Counted from the first letter of the stretch, positions 34,786 through 44,520 are shown. The stretch: 64,000 bases of DNA from VBCG01 sp044226535 (GCA_044226535.1 JBGAGT010000008.1:1-64000); one strand, 5' to 3'. Notes: generated by a model not told the origin, from the letters alone. Numbers and translations: made by a program.

Positions 34786-37700
34786 TCAGCCCAGCGCCAC
34801 GCGCGCGTTGCGGAACATGCGCAGCCAGGGCGAAGCCTCGCCCCAGCCGCGCGGGTGCCAGGACATCTGCACGCTGCGCCAGACACGCTCGGGGTGCGGC
34901 ATCACGATGGTGAAGCGTCCGTCGGCAGTGGTGAGCCCGGTGATGCCGCCCGGCGAGCCGTTGGGATTGTGGGGATAGCGCTCGGTGGACACGCCACGCG
35001 GGTCGACGAAGCGCATGGCGACGAGGCCTTGCGCGGCCCTGCGCTGCGCGTCGTCGTCGAACTGCGCGTAGCCCTCGCCGTGCGCGAGCACCACGGGGAT
35101 GCGGCTGCCCGCCATGCCGCGAAAGAACAGCGACGGGGACTCGGGAATCTCCACCGACACCTCGCGCGCCTCGAACTGCTCCGAGGCGTTGCGCACGAAC
35201 AGCGGCCAGTGCGAGGCGCCGGGCACCATCTCGCGCAGGTTGCCCATCATCTGGCAGCCGTTGCAGATGCCGATCGCGAACACCTCGCCGCGCGCGAAGA
35301 AGGCCGCGAACGCGTCGCGAACGCGCGGGACGTACAGGATCGACTTGGCCCAGCCCGCGCCGCCGCCCAGCACGTCGCCGTAGGAAAAGCCGCCCCCTGC
35401 CGCGAACCCCGCGAAGCGCGCGAGCGACACCTCGCCCGACGCGATCTCGGTCATGTGCACGTCGAAGGCGTCGAAGCCCGCGCGGTCGAAGGCCGCGGCG
35501 AGCTCCGTGTGCCCGTTCACGCCCTGCTCGCGCAGGATGGCGACGGCGGGCCGCGCGCCGCGCGCGATCATCGGCGCGGCGACATCCTCGCCGGGGTCGA
35601 AGGTCAGTGCGACCGCGAGGCCGCGGTCGGACGCGTCGTGGATGCGCGCGTTCTCCTCGTCCGCCAGCGCGGGGTTGTCGCGCAGGCGCTGCATCGCGTG
35701 GCTGGTGGAGGACCACAGCGCCTGCAGCGCGGCGCGCGTCGAGGCGAAGCACTCGGCCCCGCGCTGCGCGAAGACGATCCGTTCGTCGGCGCGCGGCACG
35801 GCGACGATGCGCGCGTCGATGCCGTCCGCGCGCGCTGCCTCGATCACGCCCTGCGCGTCGCCGCGCTTCACCTGCACCACCGCGCCGAGCTCCTCGGCGA
35901 AGAGCTCGGCGAGGAGCGCGGGCGTCGATGCCTCCGCGCGCGCCGACAAGCCAGCGCCGCCACGCGTGGCCACGCCCGGGGGCGCGGCCATGACGGCGGC
36001 GTCCTCGCCACCCGGCACGTCGATATCGAGCCCACGGCGCGACGCGAACGCCATCTCCAGCAGCGCGACGGCGAGGCCGCCGTCGGCGATGTCGTGGTAG
36101 GCGAGCAGCCGCTGCTCGTGCGCGAGCCTGCGCACCAGCGCGAAGAACGACGCGAGCCTCGCGGGCTCGTCGACGTCGGGCGCCTCGTCGCCGAGCTGGC
36201 CGTACACCTGCGCCAGCGCCGATGCACCGAGCCTGCGCCTGCCGTTGGCGAGGTCGAGGTGGACGAGCACCGTGTCGCCGGCGTCGTCGCGCAAAAGCGG
36301 CGTCAGGCACTCGCGCGCGTCGCGCGAAGGCGCGAAGGCCGAGACGATGAGCGACACCGGTGCGCTGATCGCCTGCGCCTTGCCCTCGTCCTGCCAGGTG
36401 GTGCGCATGGACATCGAGTCCTTGCCCACCGGGATGGAAACGCCGACGGCGATGCAGAGGTCGCGCACCGCGCGCACGGTGTCGTAGAGCGCAGCGTCCT
36501 CGCCGGGCTGCCCCGCGGCCGCCATCCAGTTGGCCGAGAGCTTGACGTCGGCGAGGGTGTCGATCGAGGCCGCGGCGATGTTGGTGAGCGCCTCGGCGAC
36601 GGCCATGCGGCCCGAGGCGGGCGCGTCGATCAGCGCCAGCGGCGTGCGCTCGCCCATCGCCATCGCCTCGCCGGCGTAGCCTTCGAAGTCGCGCAGCGTC
36701 ACCGCGCAGTCGGCCACCGGCACCTGCCAGGGCCCGACCATCGGGTCGCGCGCACACAGGCCGCCGACGGTGCGGTCGCCGATGGTCACGAGGAAGGTCT
36801 TGTCGGCGACGGCGGGAAGCTGCAGCACGCGCGCGAGCGCCTCGCCGAGCTCGACGCCGGCGAGGTCAAGGGGCGGCAGGATGCGCGACACGTGCACCAC
36901 GTCGCGCTGCATCTTGGGCGGCTTGCCGAGGATCACGTCCAGCGGCACGTCCACCGGCCTGTCGGCGAAGCGCGGGTCGTCGACGACCAGCATGCCTTCG
37001 GCGTTGGCGCGGCCCACCACCGCATAGGGGCAGCGCTCGCGGCGGCACAGCGCGTCGAAGCGCGCGCGGTCCTGCGGTGCGATCGCCAGCACGTAGCGCT
37101 CCTGCGCCTCGTTGCACCAGATCTCGCGCGGCGACATGCCCGACTCCTGCGAGGGCACGGCGCGTAGGTCGAAGCGCCCGCCGACGCCGCCACCGTGCAC
37201 CAGCTCGGGCAGCGCGTTGGAAAGACCGCCCGCGCCAACGTCGTGGATGGACAGGATGGGGTTGGCCTCACCCAACTGCCAGCAGGCGTCGATCACCTCC
37301 TGCGCGCGCCGCTCGATCTCGGCGTTGCCGCGCTGCACCGAGTCGAAGTCGAGGTCCGCGGCGTTGCTGCCGGTCGCCATCGACGAGGCCGCGCCGCCGC
37401 CCATGCCGATGAGCAGGCCCGGCCCGCCGATCTGCACCAGCAGCGTGCCTTCGGCGAGCGGCTTCTTCGCGGTGTGCAGGTCGCGGATGTTGCCCACGCC
37501 GCCCGCGATCATGATGGGCTTGTGGTAGCCGCGCCATTCGACGCGCTCGTCGCCACCTTCGGCACTCGCCTCGCGTGCCCCGCTGCCCGCGCCGGCATCC
37601 TCGACGCGATAGCGGAACGCGTGCTCGAAGGTGCGGAAATAGCCGGCGAGGTTCGGGCGGCCGAACTCGTTGTTGAACGACGCCGCGCCGATCGGGCCTT

Positions 37701-38820
37701 CCTGCATGATGGCGAAGGCCGAGGCGATGCGGTCGGGCTTGCCGCAACTCGCTTCCCAGGGCTGCACCAGCGTGGGAATGCGAAGGTGCGACACGGTGAA
37801 GCCGACCAGCCCCGCCTTGGGCTTGGCGCCCGTGCCGGTGGCGCCCTCGTCGCGGATCTCGCCGCCCGAGCCCGTCGCTGCGCCGGGGAAGGGCGCGATC
37901 GCCGTCGGGTGGTTGTGCGTCTCCACCTTCATCAGGATGTGCGTCTTCTCGCGCGCCGCGCCGTAGCGGCGCCCTTCCCGCGGATGGAAGCGCATCGCAT
38001 CGCCGCCCTCGATCACCGAGGAGTTGTCGGAGTAGGCCACGAGCGTGCGCGCCGGGTGCGCAGCATGCGTGTCGCGAATCATGCCGAACAGGCTCTTGTC
38101 CTGCGCGACGCCGTCGATGCGCCACGACGCATTGAAGATCTTGTGGCGGCAGTGCTCGGAGTTCGCCTGCGCGAACATCATCAGCTCGACGTCGGTCGGG
38201 TCGCGGCCGAGCGCGCGGAAATTCGCCTCGAGGTAGTCGATCTCGTCCTCGGCCAGCGCGAGCCCCAGCGCGGCGTTGGCGTGCACCAGCGCGGCACGAC
38301 CTTCGCGCAGCAGCGGAACCGTGGTCATCGGCCGCGGCGGGTAGTGCGCGAACAGCGCCTCGACGCCGCCCACGTCGGCGAGCACGGCCTCGGTCATGCG
38401 GTCGTGGAGGAGCGGCGCCAGCGCCTCGGCATCGGCGGCGTCGAGCGCGCGGCCTTCGCGCGTGCCGGCGTGGAACGCGATGCCGCGCTCGACGCGGCGC
38501 ACCGCATCGAGGCCGCAGTTGTGCACGATGTCGGTCGCCTTGGACGACCAGGGCGAGATCGTTCCGGGGCGCGGCACCACCAGCAGCAGCGTGCCGCGCT
38601 CCTCGGCGCCGTCTCCGGGCGGCCCGTAGGTCAGGAGCTTGTCGAGCACCGCGAACTCGGCCGGCGCGAGCGTACGCTCGAGCTCGACGAAATGGCGATG
38701 GCGCGCGGTCAGTGAATGGACGCGATGGCCGGGTCGCGCGTCGGCAAGGGCGGCGACGAGCTTGGCGACGCGGAACGGCGAGAGCGCCGTGCGGCCGGGA
38801 AGCGAAAGGATTTCGGCCAT
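34786..38820 (-). CDS. purL: Phosphoribosylformylglycinamidine synthase (large single-chain PurL)
   Basis: 1344 residues. Makes formylglycinamidine ribotide from FGAR, glutamine and ATP in purine synthesis. N-terminal PurS-like and linker parts, two AIRS-like halves (KVETHNHPTAIAPFPGAATGSGGEIRDEGATG; the IHDVGAGGLSNALPELVH stretch), and a C-terminal glutaminase with Cys nucleophile in FAIGICNGCQMMGN (Cys1186) and the later HGEGYAQF His. Length is normal for the gamma/beta-proteobacterial enzyme. The leader is pyrimidine-rich with no clear Shine-Dalgarno sequence. Confidence 0.97.
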   Translation of the reverse strand: MAEILSLPGRTALSPFRVAKLVAALADARPGHRVHSLTARHRHFVELERTLAPAEFAVLDKLLTYGPPGDGAEERGTLLLVVPRPGTISPWSSKATDIVHNCGLDAVRRVERGIAFHAGTREGRALDAADAEALAPLLHDRMTEAVLADVGGVEALFAHYPPRPMTTVPLLREGRAALVHANAALGLALAEDEIDYLEANFRALGRDPTDVELMMFAQANSEHCRHKIFNASWRIDGVAQDKSLFGMIRDTHAAHPARTLVAYSDNSSVIEGGDAMRFHPREGRRYGAAREKTHILMKVETHNHPTAIAPFPGAATGSGGEIRDEGATGTGAKPKAGLVGFTVSHLRIPTLVQPWEASCGKPDRIASAFAIMQEGPIGAASFNNEFGRPNLAGYFRTFEHAFRYRVEDAGAGSGAREASAEGGDERVEWRGYHKPIMIAGGVGNIRDLHTAKKPLAEGTLLVQIGGPGLLIGMGGGAASSMATGSNAADLDFDSVQRGNAEIERRAQEVIDACWQLGEANPILSIHDVGAGGLSNALPELVHGGGVGGRFDLRAVPSQESGMSPREIWCNEAQERYVLAIAPQDRARFDALCRRERCPYAVVGRANAEGMLVVDDPRFADRPVDVPLDVILGKPPKMQRDVVHVSRILPPLDLAGVELGEALARVLQLPAVADKTFLVTIGDRTVGGLCARDPMVGPWQVPVADCAVTLRDFEGYAGEAMAMGERTPLALIDAPASGRMAVAEALTNIAAASIDTLADVKLSANWMAAAGQPGEDAALYDTVRAVRDLCIAVGVSIPVGKDSMSMRTTWQDEGKAQAISAPVSLIVSAFAPSRDARECLTPLLRDDAGDTVLVHLDLANGRRRLGASALAQVYGQLGDEAPDVDEPARLASFFALVRRLAHEQRLLAYHDIADGGLAVALLEMAFASRRGLDIDVPGGEDAAVMAAPPGVATRGGAGLSARAEASTPALLAELFAEELGAVVQVKRGDAQGVIEAARADGIDARIVAVPRADERIVFAQRGAECFASTRAALQALWSSTSHAMQRLRDNPALADEENARIHDASDRGLAVALTFDPGEDVAAPMIARGARPAVAILREQGVNGHTELAAAFDRAGFDAFDVHMTEIASGEVSLARFAGFAAGGGFSYGDVLGGGAGWAKSILYVPRVRDAFAAFFARGEVFAIGICNGCQMMGNLREMVPGASHWPLFVRNASEQFEAREVSVEIPESPSLFFRGMAGSRIPVVLAHGEGYAQFDDDAQRRAAQGLVAMRFVDPRGVSTERYPHNPNGSPGGITGLTTADGRFTIVMPHPERVWRSVQMSWHPRGWGEASPWLRMFRNARVALG

Positions 38821-38876
38821 CGGGCGGGGGGCGCGCGGGAGGCGATGAACGCGCCGATGCGGCGCGCGGAGCAGCG

Positions 38877-38882
38877 ATTATA
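38877..38882 (-). promoter_or_regulatory. -10 box candidate of purL
   Basis: TATAAT on the minus strand (within CGGCTATAATCGC) lies 56 bases before the purL ATG. A -35 box at the right distance is not obvious. It sits between purL and the downstream end of the D-aminoacylase-like gene. Confidence 0.45.
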
Positions 38883-38921
38883 GCCGAGGCGTCGCGCCGG
38901 ACGTCCCGGCGCCGCTGGCGT

Positions 38922-40406
38922 CTAGTACCGCGCGCCCTGCCTGCGCAGCACGCGGCCCGGTCGTGAAGGCAGCGGCCGCCCGCGTGACGACACGGCCTCG
39001 CCGTTCACCATGACGAGGTCGATGCCATCGGACACCTGCATCGGAGAGTCGAACGTGGCCCGGTCGGCGATCGAGGAGGGATCGAACATCACCAGGTCGG
39101 CGTACGCACCCTCGCGTACCTGCCCGCGATCTTCCAGCCCGAAGAACCGCGCCGGAACTTGCGTCATCCGGTGAATCGCTTCCTCCAACGGGAACAGGCC
39201 CACTTCCCTTACGTAGTGTCCAAGCACGCGTGGGAACGTTCCCCACAGCCGTGGATGCGGATGCTGGTCGTGCGGCAGGCCGTCGGAGCCGATCATGGTC
39301 TCCGGATGGACCATGATCCTGCGCACGTCCTTCTCGTCCAGCATGAAATAGATGGCCCCTGCGGGCAGCAGGCGCTGCGCGGCGGCGACGGCATCGCACC
39401 CCCAATCTGCGGCGATCGCCTCGATGTCGCGTCCGGCCTGCTCCGGATGGGGCCGCGACCATGTCACCAGCACCTTCATCTGGCCTTTGCAGCGGCCCGG
39501 ATCGAGGACCGTCGACCCCGCGACATAGGGATAGACATCGATGCCCACGCGCTGCGAGTGCGAGGCTTCGCGGATGCGCATGAGCGTCTTCGCAGAGCGC
39601 CCGAAATTCGCGGGACCGATCACCTTGTGGTGTGACACAAGAACCGTCACGCCCGCCTCGCGGCCTATCAGCAGAGCTTCCTCGAGCGCCTCCTCGACAC
39701 CATCCGACTCATCACGCATGTGCGTGGCGTAGATGCCGTTCGAGCTGCGCATAACGTCGGCGACTCCGATCACCTCCAGCGAGGTCGCGGCGCGGCTCGT
39801 CGGGTAGTAGAGCCCCGTACTCAGCCCGATTGCACCTTGGTCGAATGCCTCTCGGAAGGTGGCGCGCATCGAGCCGACCTCGGCATCGGTGGCGGGTCGG
39901 TCGAGCGCGTCCATGGCGCCGTAGCGCAGCGTCGAATGGCCGACAAGGCAGGCGGCGTTCACGCTGGGTGGCGCCTCGGTCAACGCGTCCGCGTAGCTCG
40001 CGAAATCCGGATAGCGGAACCCGTGACTGCCGCCGAGCAGGTCGAACGTCGCCGGCAACGGTCTGCCGAGGGTGACTGGCGCGAGGCTCACCCCGCAATT
40101 GCCGGTAATGACGGTCGTCACGCCCTGGCTCGTCTTGCAGGCGTGCTGGGGATCGGAAAGCAATGCGTGGTCGTCGTGTGTGTGCGTGTCGATGAATCCC
40201 GGCGCCACGACCTTGCCCGTGGCGTCGACACGGTCGGCGGGCTCCCAATCCCCGCAGTCACCCACCGCAACGATGCGATCGCCGCGAACCGCCACGTCGG
40301 CACGCCTCGCCGAGGCGCCGGTGCCGTCGATCACGGTTCCCCCACAGAAGGCCACGTCGCAGGGCAAGCGGGTGCGGGCGGTCGGGTTGGCAACGGGAGA
40401 CGTCAT
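38922..40406 (-). CDS. N-acyl-D-amino-acid deacylase family amidohydrolase
   Basis: 494 residues of the metal-dependent D-aminoacylase/dihydroorotase-like fold. Metal motif PGFIDTHTHDDHAL near residue 70; the Cys ligand motif TGNCGVSLAP near residue 105; GLSTGLYYPTSRAA; ATHMRDESDGVEEAL; VSHHKVIGPANFG with the second-metal His; and MIGSDGLPHDQHPHPR with the catalytic Asp. The C-terminus (GQVREGAYADLVMFDP) is typical. Members release acyl groups from D-amino acids, dipeptides or similar amides. It is divergent from the DapA-like gene across a regulatory region with tandem repeats, and probably belongs to the same regulon. Confidence 0.9.
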   Translation of the reverse strand: MTSPVANPTARTRLPCDVAFCGGTVIDGTGASARRADVAVRGDRIVAVGDCGDWEPADRVDATGKVVAPGFIDTHTHDDHALLSDPQHACKTSQGVTTVITGNCGVSLAPVTLGRPLPATFDLLGGSHGFRYPDFASYADALTEAPPSVNAACLVGHSTLRYGAMDALDRPATDAEVGSMRATFREAFDQGAIGLSTGLYYPTSRAATSLEVIGVADVMRSSNGIYATHMRDESDGVEEALEEALLIGREAGVTVLVSHHKVIGPANFGRSAKTLMRIREASHSQRVGIDVYPYVAGSTVLDPGRCKGQMKVLVTWSRPHPEQAGRDIEAIAADWGCDAVAAAQRLLPAGAIYFMLDEKDVRRIMVHPETMIGSDGLPHDQHPHPRLWGTFPRVLGHYVREVGLFPLEEAIHRMTQVPARFFGLEDRGQVREGAYADLVMFDPSSIADRATFDSPMQVSDGIDLVMVNGEAVSSRGRPLPSRPGRVLRRQGARY

Positions 40407-40440
40407 GGTGGATGGCGATCAGGTGGAGACGGATGCGATT

Positions 40441-40525
40441 ATGCCAGTATTGGCATCTCGGCGTACACTTGGTATACCATTGGTGTTCGATTGGTGTTCA
40501 CAATTCGTGAAGCGCTCGCTATACT
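40441..40525 (+). promoter_or_regulatory. Divergent control region: three tandem 11-bp repeats over a sigma-70 promoter
   Basis: TTGGTATACCA (40469-40479), TTGGTGTTCGA (40480-40490) and TTGGTGTTCAC (40491-40501) follow each other with an exact 11-base period; the first contains the palindrome TGGTATACCA. A promoter TTCACA (40497-40502), 17-base spacer, TATACT (40520-40525) reads toward the DapA-like gene, and its -35 box is inside the third repeat. A separate inverted repeat ATGCCA-GTAT-TGGCAT lies at 40441-40456, closer to the divergent amidohydrolase. A protein bound to the repeats would block the promoter. Confidence 0.7.
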
Positions 40526-40556
40526 GGGCCCGCACCAATGAATCTGGAGCAATCCC

Positions 40557-41504
40557 ATGGATCGCAAGGACGCTGCCATGCGCCTTCCCGAAGGGCTGAT
40601 CAACATCACGGTGACGCCGTTCGGTGCCACCGGATCGGTCCGTCACGCCGATCTCGAGGACGGCATCGACCGCGCGCTCCGCGCGGGGTACGACGGCATC
40701 CTCATCGGTGGAACCTACGGCGAGTTCGCGACCATGACGGCCGATGAACGCATCGAGTTGTTCGAGCTCGCGGCGCGCCGCGTGTCCCGCAAGGTTCCCC
40801 TGCTGCTGTGCGCGGCGGCTGCCGACACCCCTACGGCTCGGCGGCTCGCCAAGGTGGCACACGACGTCGGTGGGTTTCCGATGTTGACTCCCCCGTACGT
40901 GTCGGAGGTCACGAAGGCGCAGGTCGAAGCGTTCTTCCGCGACATCGCCACTACCTGCTCGGACCGTGTCATCATCTACAACGCGCCCGGCGTCGGCGCG
41001 ACGCTGAGTGTCGAGCAAATCGTCGACATCGCGGCGATTCCAGGCGTGGTCGGGCTGAAGCAGGGTGAGCTCGCGCCGGCAGTCGTCGATCGGCTGGTCG
41101 GCCACCTCGGCGGACGCATCCGCCTCATCGCCGCGTCCGACCTTTCGATCTCCGGCCCGGTAGGTACCGGATTCGACGGGCTCAGCAGCACCAACAGCTG
41201 CGCGTTCCCCGAGCTGATCGCCGAGATCTATCACGCATTCCGCCAGGGAAACGGAGTTCGTGGTCGTGAACTCAACCAGTCCTGGTTTGCCTACCGCGAG
41301 TTCGCGCGCGCGCACGGCCAGCCGCAGACGGTCAAGGCGGCGATGGAAATGCGCGGCTGGCGCGGCGGGCATGTGCGCGCACCCCTGCTCGATCTCGGCG
41401 ATGAAGCACTGCGGGCGCTGCGCCCCATCGTCGATGCCATCGTTGCCAGGAAGGCCGCGCCCACCCTTGCCGGCGCGGCCCGAGTCCCGAACACCGTGTC
41501 CTAG
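40557..41504 (+). CDS. DapA-like (dihydrodipicolinate synthase family) lyase
   Basis: 315 residues from ATG 40557; ATG 40578 with AAGGAC upstream is an alternative. TIM-barrel class I aldolase of the DHDPS/N-acetylneuraminate lyase family: GGTYGEFATMTADERIELFELA (the GTTGE-like pyruvate site), VIIYNAPGVGATL with the catalytic Tyr, and GVVGLKQGELAP with the Schiff-base Lys. Family members split or join 2-keto acids with pyruvate or act as keto-acid lyases. It is in a catabolic operon, not next to lysine genes, so a degradative lyase is more likely than DapA. The substrate is unknown. Confidence 0.88.
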   Translation: MDRKDAAMRLPEGLINITVTPFGATGSVRHADLEDGIDRALRAGYDGILIGGTYGEFATMTADERIELFELAARRVSRKVPLLLCAAAADTPTARRLAKVAHDVGGFPMLTPPYVSEVTKAQVEAFFRDIATTCSDRVIIYNAPGVGATLSVEQIVDIAAIPGVVGLKQGELAPAVVDRLVGHLGGRIRLIAASDLSISGPVGTGFDGLSSTNSCAFPELIAEIYHAFRQGNGVRGRELNQSWFAYREFARAHGQPQTVKAAMEMRGWRGGHVRAPLLDLGDEALRALRPIVDAIVARKAAPTLAGAARVPNTVS

Positions 41505-41513
41505 GAGGACCCT

Positions 41514-42920
41514 GTGCAGACCCTTGTCAAATGTGGAAAGCTGTTCAGCGGAAACGCGAACGAAGCGATCGCCGATGCCGTCCTCCTGCTGGATGGGGAC
41601 GGGCGGATCACGTATGCGGGCCCCGTCGCGGGGGCGCCGAGGACGGACCCCAACGCCGCCACGATCGACTATTCCCGGCTCTTCGTGATGCCGGGACTCA
41701 TCGACCTGCACACGCACCTCGCGTACGGCAACGCGAAGACCGAGGAAGATATCGACCTCTACCAGCCGCTGGAATTCCGCTCGTTGCGCGGGCTGTTCTT
41801 CGCACAAAAGCTGCTGGCCGCAGGTTACACGTCGATGTGCGCACCCGGTGACGCCGGCCAGCTCAGCCTTGCGGTGCGTAACGCAATCAACGCCGGCCTG
41901 TTCGATGGACCTCGCGTTGCGGCTGCCGGCCGTTACCTCACGACCCGCCAGGGCCTGACCGACTGGTATCCCACCTGGATCGGCGTCCCCGACACATCGA
42001 TCGGGCGGCTCGTCACCAGCAAGGACGAAGCAATCGAGGAAGTCCGCGTACAGGTCAAGAACGGTGTCGATTGCATCAAGGTCGCCCTCGACGGCTTCCA
42101 TCGGCGGCCCGACGGTGAACTCGTCGCGGCATTCACCCAGGACGAGACCAACGTCATCGTCGAGGAGAGCCACCGCCAGGGCAAGAAGGTCGTCGTGCAC
42201 GCGCGGGGCCGCGAGGCAACGCTGTACGCCGCACGCGCCGGTGTGGACCTGATCTTCCACGCCTACTACCTGGACGACGAGTGCATCGAAGCAATGCTCG
42301 CCAGCGGCAGCGCCATCGGGCCCACGATGACGTTTCCGCGGAACATCATCGACTTCACGCAGCCGCACGACGCGGCTGCGCGCAAGGGGCGGGTCGACGA
42401 TAACGTGCGTGAGTACGAGACCGCGTGCATCAACCTCAGGCGAGCGCGTGAAGCCGGCGTGCCGATGATGACCGGCACCGATTCCGGCTTCGCGGTGACG
42501 CCCTATGGTGAATGGCACGCCCGCGAGATCGAGATCTTCGTGCACGACCTGGGCTTTACGCCCGCCGAGGCGCTGCGTAGCGCGACCGAGGTGTCCGCGC
42601 ACTTCCTCCCGCAGGATTATCAGGTCGGCGTCCTGGCGCCCGGCATGCTGGGCGACTTCATCGCCGTGGACGGCTCGCCGCTCGACGATGTGTCCATCCT
42701 GCAGGACAAGTCGCGAATCCACGGCGTGCACCTCGCGGGCCGCAAGATGAGCATCCCCGCGCGCAGCTACAACCCTTTCAAGGTCACCGATCTTTCATGG
42801 GCCAACTGGAACGACATCTATACGCAGGATCGTGTCCGCGAACTGGGTATACGCGTGGAGCGTCCCGTGCATGCGCAGGCGACGTCACCGAAGCGCGCCC
42901 GCGCGGCCCTGACGGCATGA
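41514..42920 (+). CDS. Imidazolonepropionase-like amidohydrolase
   Basis: 468 residues from GTG 41514, nine bases after the DapA-like stop, with AGGAGG immediately before. Metal-dependent hydrolase: PGLIDLHTHLAYG near residue 64 (HxH), DCIKVALDG (bridging Lys), KVVVHARGR and DLIFHAYYLDDE (two His), and MMTGTDSGFAVTPYG (catalytic Asp). The C-terminal YQVGVLAPGMLGDFIAVDGSPLDDVS is typical. Family members cleave cyclic amides, dipeptides or related C-N bonds. Close linkage with the lyase, SDR and ABC importer points to breakdown of an imported amide or lactam; the compound cannot be named from sequence. Confidence 0.88.
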   Translation: MQTLVKCGKLFSGNANEAIADAVLLLDGDGRITYAGPVAGAPRTDPNAATIDYSRLFVMPGLIDLHTHLAYGNAKTEEDIDLYQPLEFRSLRGLFFAQKLLAAGYTSMCAPGDAGQLSLAVRNAINAGLFDGPRVAAAGRYLTTRQGLTDWYPTWIGVPDTSIGRLVTSKDEAIEEVRVQVKNGVDCIKVALDGFHRRPDGELVAAFTQDETNVIVEESHRQGKKVVVHARGREATLYAARAGVDLIFHAYYLDDECIEAMLASGSAIGPTMTFPRNIIDFTQPHDAAARKGRVDDNVREYETACINLRRAREAGVPMMTGTDSGFAVTPYGEWHAREIEIFVHDLGFTPAEALRSATEVSAHFLPQDYQVGVLAPGMLGDFIAVDGSPLDDVSILQDKSRIHGVHLAGRKMSIPARSYNPFKVTDLSWANWNDIYTQDRVRELGIRVERPVHAQATSPKRARAALTA

Positions 42921-42975
42921 CCACCTATCCCCGCGCCGACGCAAGCGTTCGCGCCCGCCAGGGAGGCAAGCGCTG

Positions 42976-43758
42976 ATGGACCTCGGAATTGCCGGCCGAA
43001 AGGCCATCGTGTGCGGCGCCAGCCGAGGCCTCGGCGCAGCATGCGCGGAAGCCCTGGTCCGCGAAGGCGTCGACGTGCTGCTCGCGGCGCGCTCGCGCGA
43101 CTCCCTGGACGCCACGCAGAAACGCCTGAAGGCGCTGGGAGCGGGTCAGGTCAGCTCGGTCTCGGCGGACGTCGCGACCGAGGATGGCCGAGCGGCTATC
43201 CTGGCAGCCTGTCCGCAACCCGATATTCTGGTCACCAACGCGGGTGGGCCTCCTCCCGGAGACTTTCGCAACTGGACGCGCGACGACTGGCTGCGCGCGA
43301 TCGACGCCAACATGCTCGCGCCGATCGAGATGATCCGGTTGACCATCGATTCCATGATCGCCCGCCGATTCGGTCGAGTGGTCAACATCACTTCGGGGGC
43401 TGTCAAGGCGCCGATCGATGTCCTGGGGTTGTCGAATGGGCCGCGCGCGGGGTTGACAGGATTCATCGCCGGCATCGCGCGCAAGCATGCCGCGCAGAAT
43501 GTCGTCATCAACAACCTCCTGCCGAGCGCCGTCGAGACGGAGCGCCTGCGTACCACGGCTGCGGCGCAGTTCGGCGCCGGCGATGCGGCGGCCGTCGAGG
43601 CGGCACTCGCGGCGCGACGCGCACGCATCCCGGCGGGGCGATTCGGCGATCCCGCCGAATTCGGGGCGATTTGTGCGTTCTACTGCAGCATGCACGTGGG
43701 GTACGTCACCGGTCAGAACATCCTGATCGACGGCGGCGCGTATCCGGGCGTGTTCTGA
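42976..43758 (+). CDS. Short-chain dehydrogenase/reductase with atypical active site
   Basis: 260 residues. Cofactor motif VCGASRGLGAACAEALVREG at the N-terminus, LVTNAGGPPPGDFRNW (NAG), and the Ser of VVNITSGAVKAP are present. Where YxxxK is expected the sequence reads LGLSNGPRAGLTGFIAGIAR, so the usual Tyr and Lys are replaced. A known SDR subgroup has this LSNG-RAGLTG form; its chemistry is poorly defined. The C-terminal GYVTGQNILIDGGAYPG is normal. It follows the amidohydrolase at 55 bases in the same operon and ends next to the convergent regulator gene. Confidence 0.88.
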   Translation: MDLGIAGRKAIVCGASRGLGAACAEALVREGVDVLLAARSRDSLDATQKRLKALGAGQVSSVSADVATEDGRAAILAACPQPDILVTNAGGPPPGDFRNWTRDDWLRAIDANMLAPIEMIRLTIDSMIARRFGRVVNITSGAVKAPIDVLGLSNGPRAGLTGFIAGIARKHAAQNVVINNLLPSAVETERLRTTAAAQFGAGDAAAVEAALAARRARIPAGRFGDPAEFGAICAFYCSMHVGYVTGQNILIDGGAYPGVF

Positions 43759-43766
43759 TGGTGACG

Positions 43767-44489
43767 CTAGCTTGCGCCGAGGACCTTGAGGACGCCTTGC
43801 CGGCTGTTCTCGATGTGCGTGACCATCGCCCGGCGGGCCTGTCGCTCGTCGTGCCGCTCGAGGGCGTCGATGATCGCGAGGTGCTCCTCGGTGCCCGCGT
43901 CGAAGCGGTCCGGCATGCGCTTGAGGTTGAACATGCGGGTCTTGCGCCGCAAGCTGACGATCATGTCGGCGAGGGTCGCATTGCCCGCGGCTTCGGCGAT
44001 CGTTCCGTGCAGCAGGTCGTCCGCGTCCCAGTGCAACCCACCGTGAGGAAGCGGGCGCTTGCGCTGCGACTCGAAGAGCTTTCGCAACATCACGAGCTTG
44101 CCGGAATCGATGTTGGGAATCGCCAGCGACACGGCTTCGACCTCGAGCATCATTCGCACCTGGAAGATTTCCATGAGCTCGCGCGCCGGGATCTCGCGTG
44201 CCATCAGCAGGCGTCCGGCGTGCCGCGTGACGAAGCCCTCGGCCTCGAGGCGCGTCAGGGCCTCGCGAATCGGTGTCCGCGAAATCCGCAGGGCATCTCC
44301 AAGGGTGCGCTCCTGCAATGTCGCCCCGGGAGCGATCTCGCGCGACAGCAGGCGGTCGAGTATCACTTCGTAGGCCCACTCGCCGAGGCTCTTGCTGCCG
44401 TCCGGCGCGATGGGTGGCGGAGCGGCTTGCCGCGAGCGCGATCGACGCGCCTTTAGCGACGGATTTCTATTGTTGTTGTTGTCAAGCAT
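43767..44489 (-). CDS. GntR family regulator, FCD (FadR) subgroup
   Basis: 240 residues from ATG 44489; a TTG at 44510 would add seven. N-terminal winged helix (LLSREIAPGATLQERTLGDAL, then RISRTPIREALTRLEAEGFV) and a C-terminal FCD effector domain with metal-type residues (RMMLEVEAVSLA, HWDADDLLHGTIAEAAGN, GTEEHLAIIDALERHDERQARRAMVTHIENS). The N-terminus has a run of Asn from a (GTT)n repeat. It lies inside the amidohydrolase/ABC island, divergent from the binding-protein gene. FCD regulators typically bind TGGTATACCA-type sites and are released by a pathway metabolite, matching the palindromes found upstream of both flanking operons. Confidence 0.92.
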   Translation of the reverse strand: MLDNNNNRNPSLKARRSRSRQAAPPPIAPDGSKSLGEWAYEVILDRLLSREIAPGATLQERTLGDALRISRTPIREALTRLEAEGFVTRHAGRLLMAREIPARELMEIFQVRMMLEVEAVSLAIPNIDSGKLVMLRKLFESQRKRPLPHGGLHWDADDLLHGTIAEAAGNATLADMIVSLRRKTRMFNLKRMPDRFDAGTEEHLAIIDALERHDERQARRAMVTHIENSRQGVLKVLGAS

Positions 44490-44520
44490 GTAAGGCGATG
44501 GTAGCACCAATTTGGCTCAC

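Noticed and set aside
34771..37167. 798-codon plus-strand frame inside purL
   Set aside because: Antisense to conserved PurL motifs; no motif of its own.
40557..41504. Assignment of the DapA-like gene to lysine biosynthesis
   Set aside because: Catabolic neighbours and a dedicated operator make a degradative lyase more likely; no lysine genes nearby.
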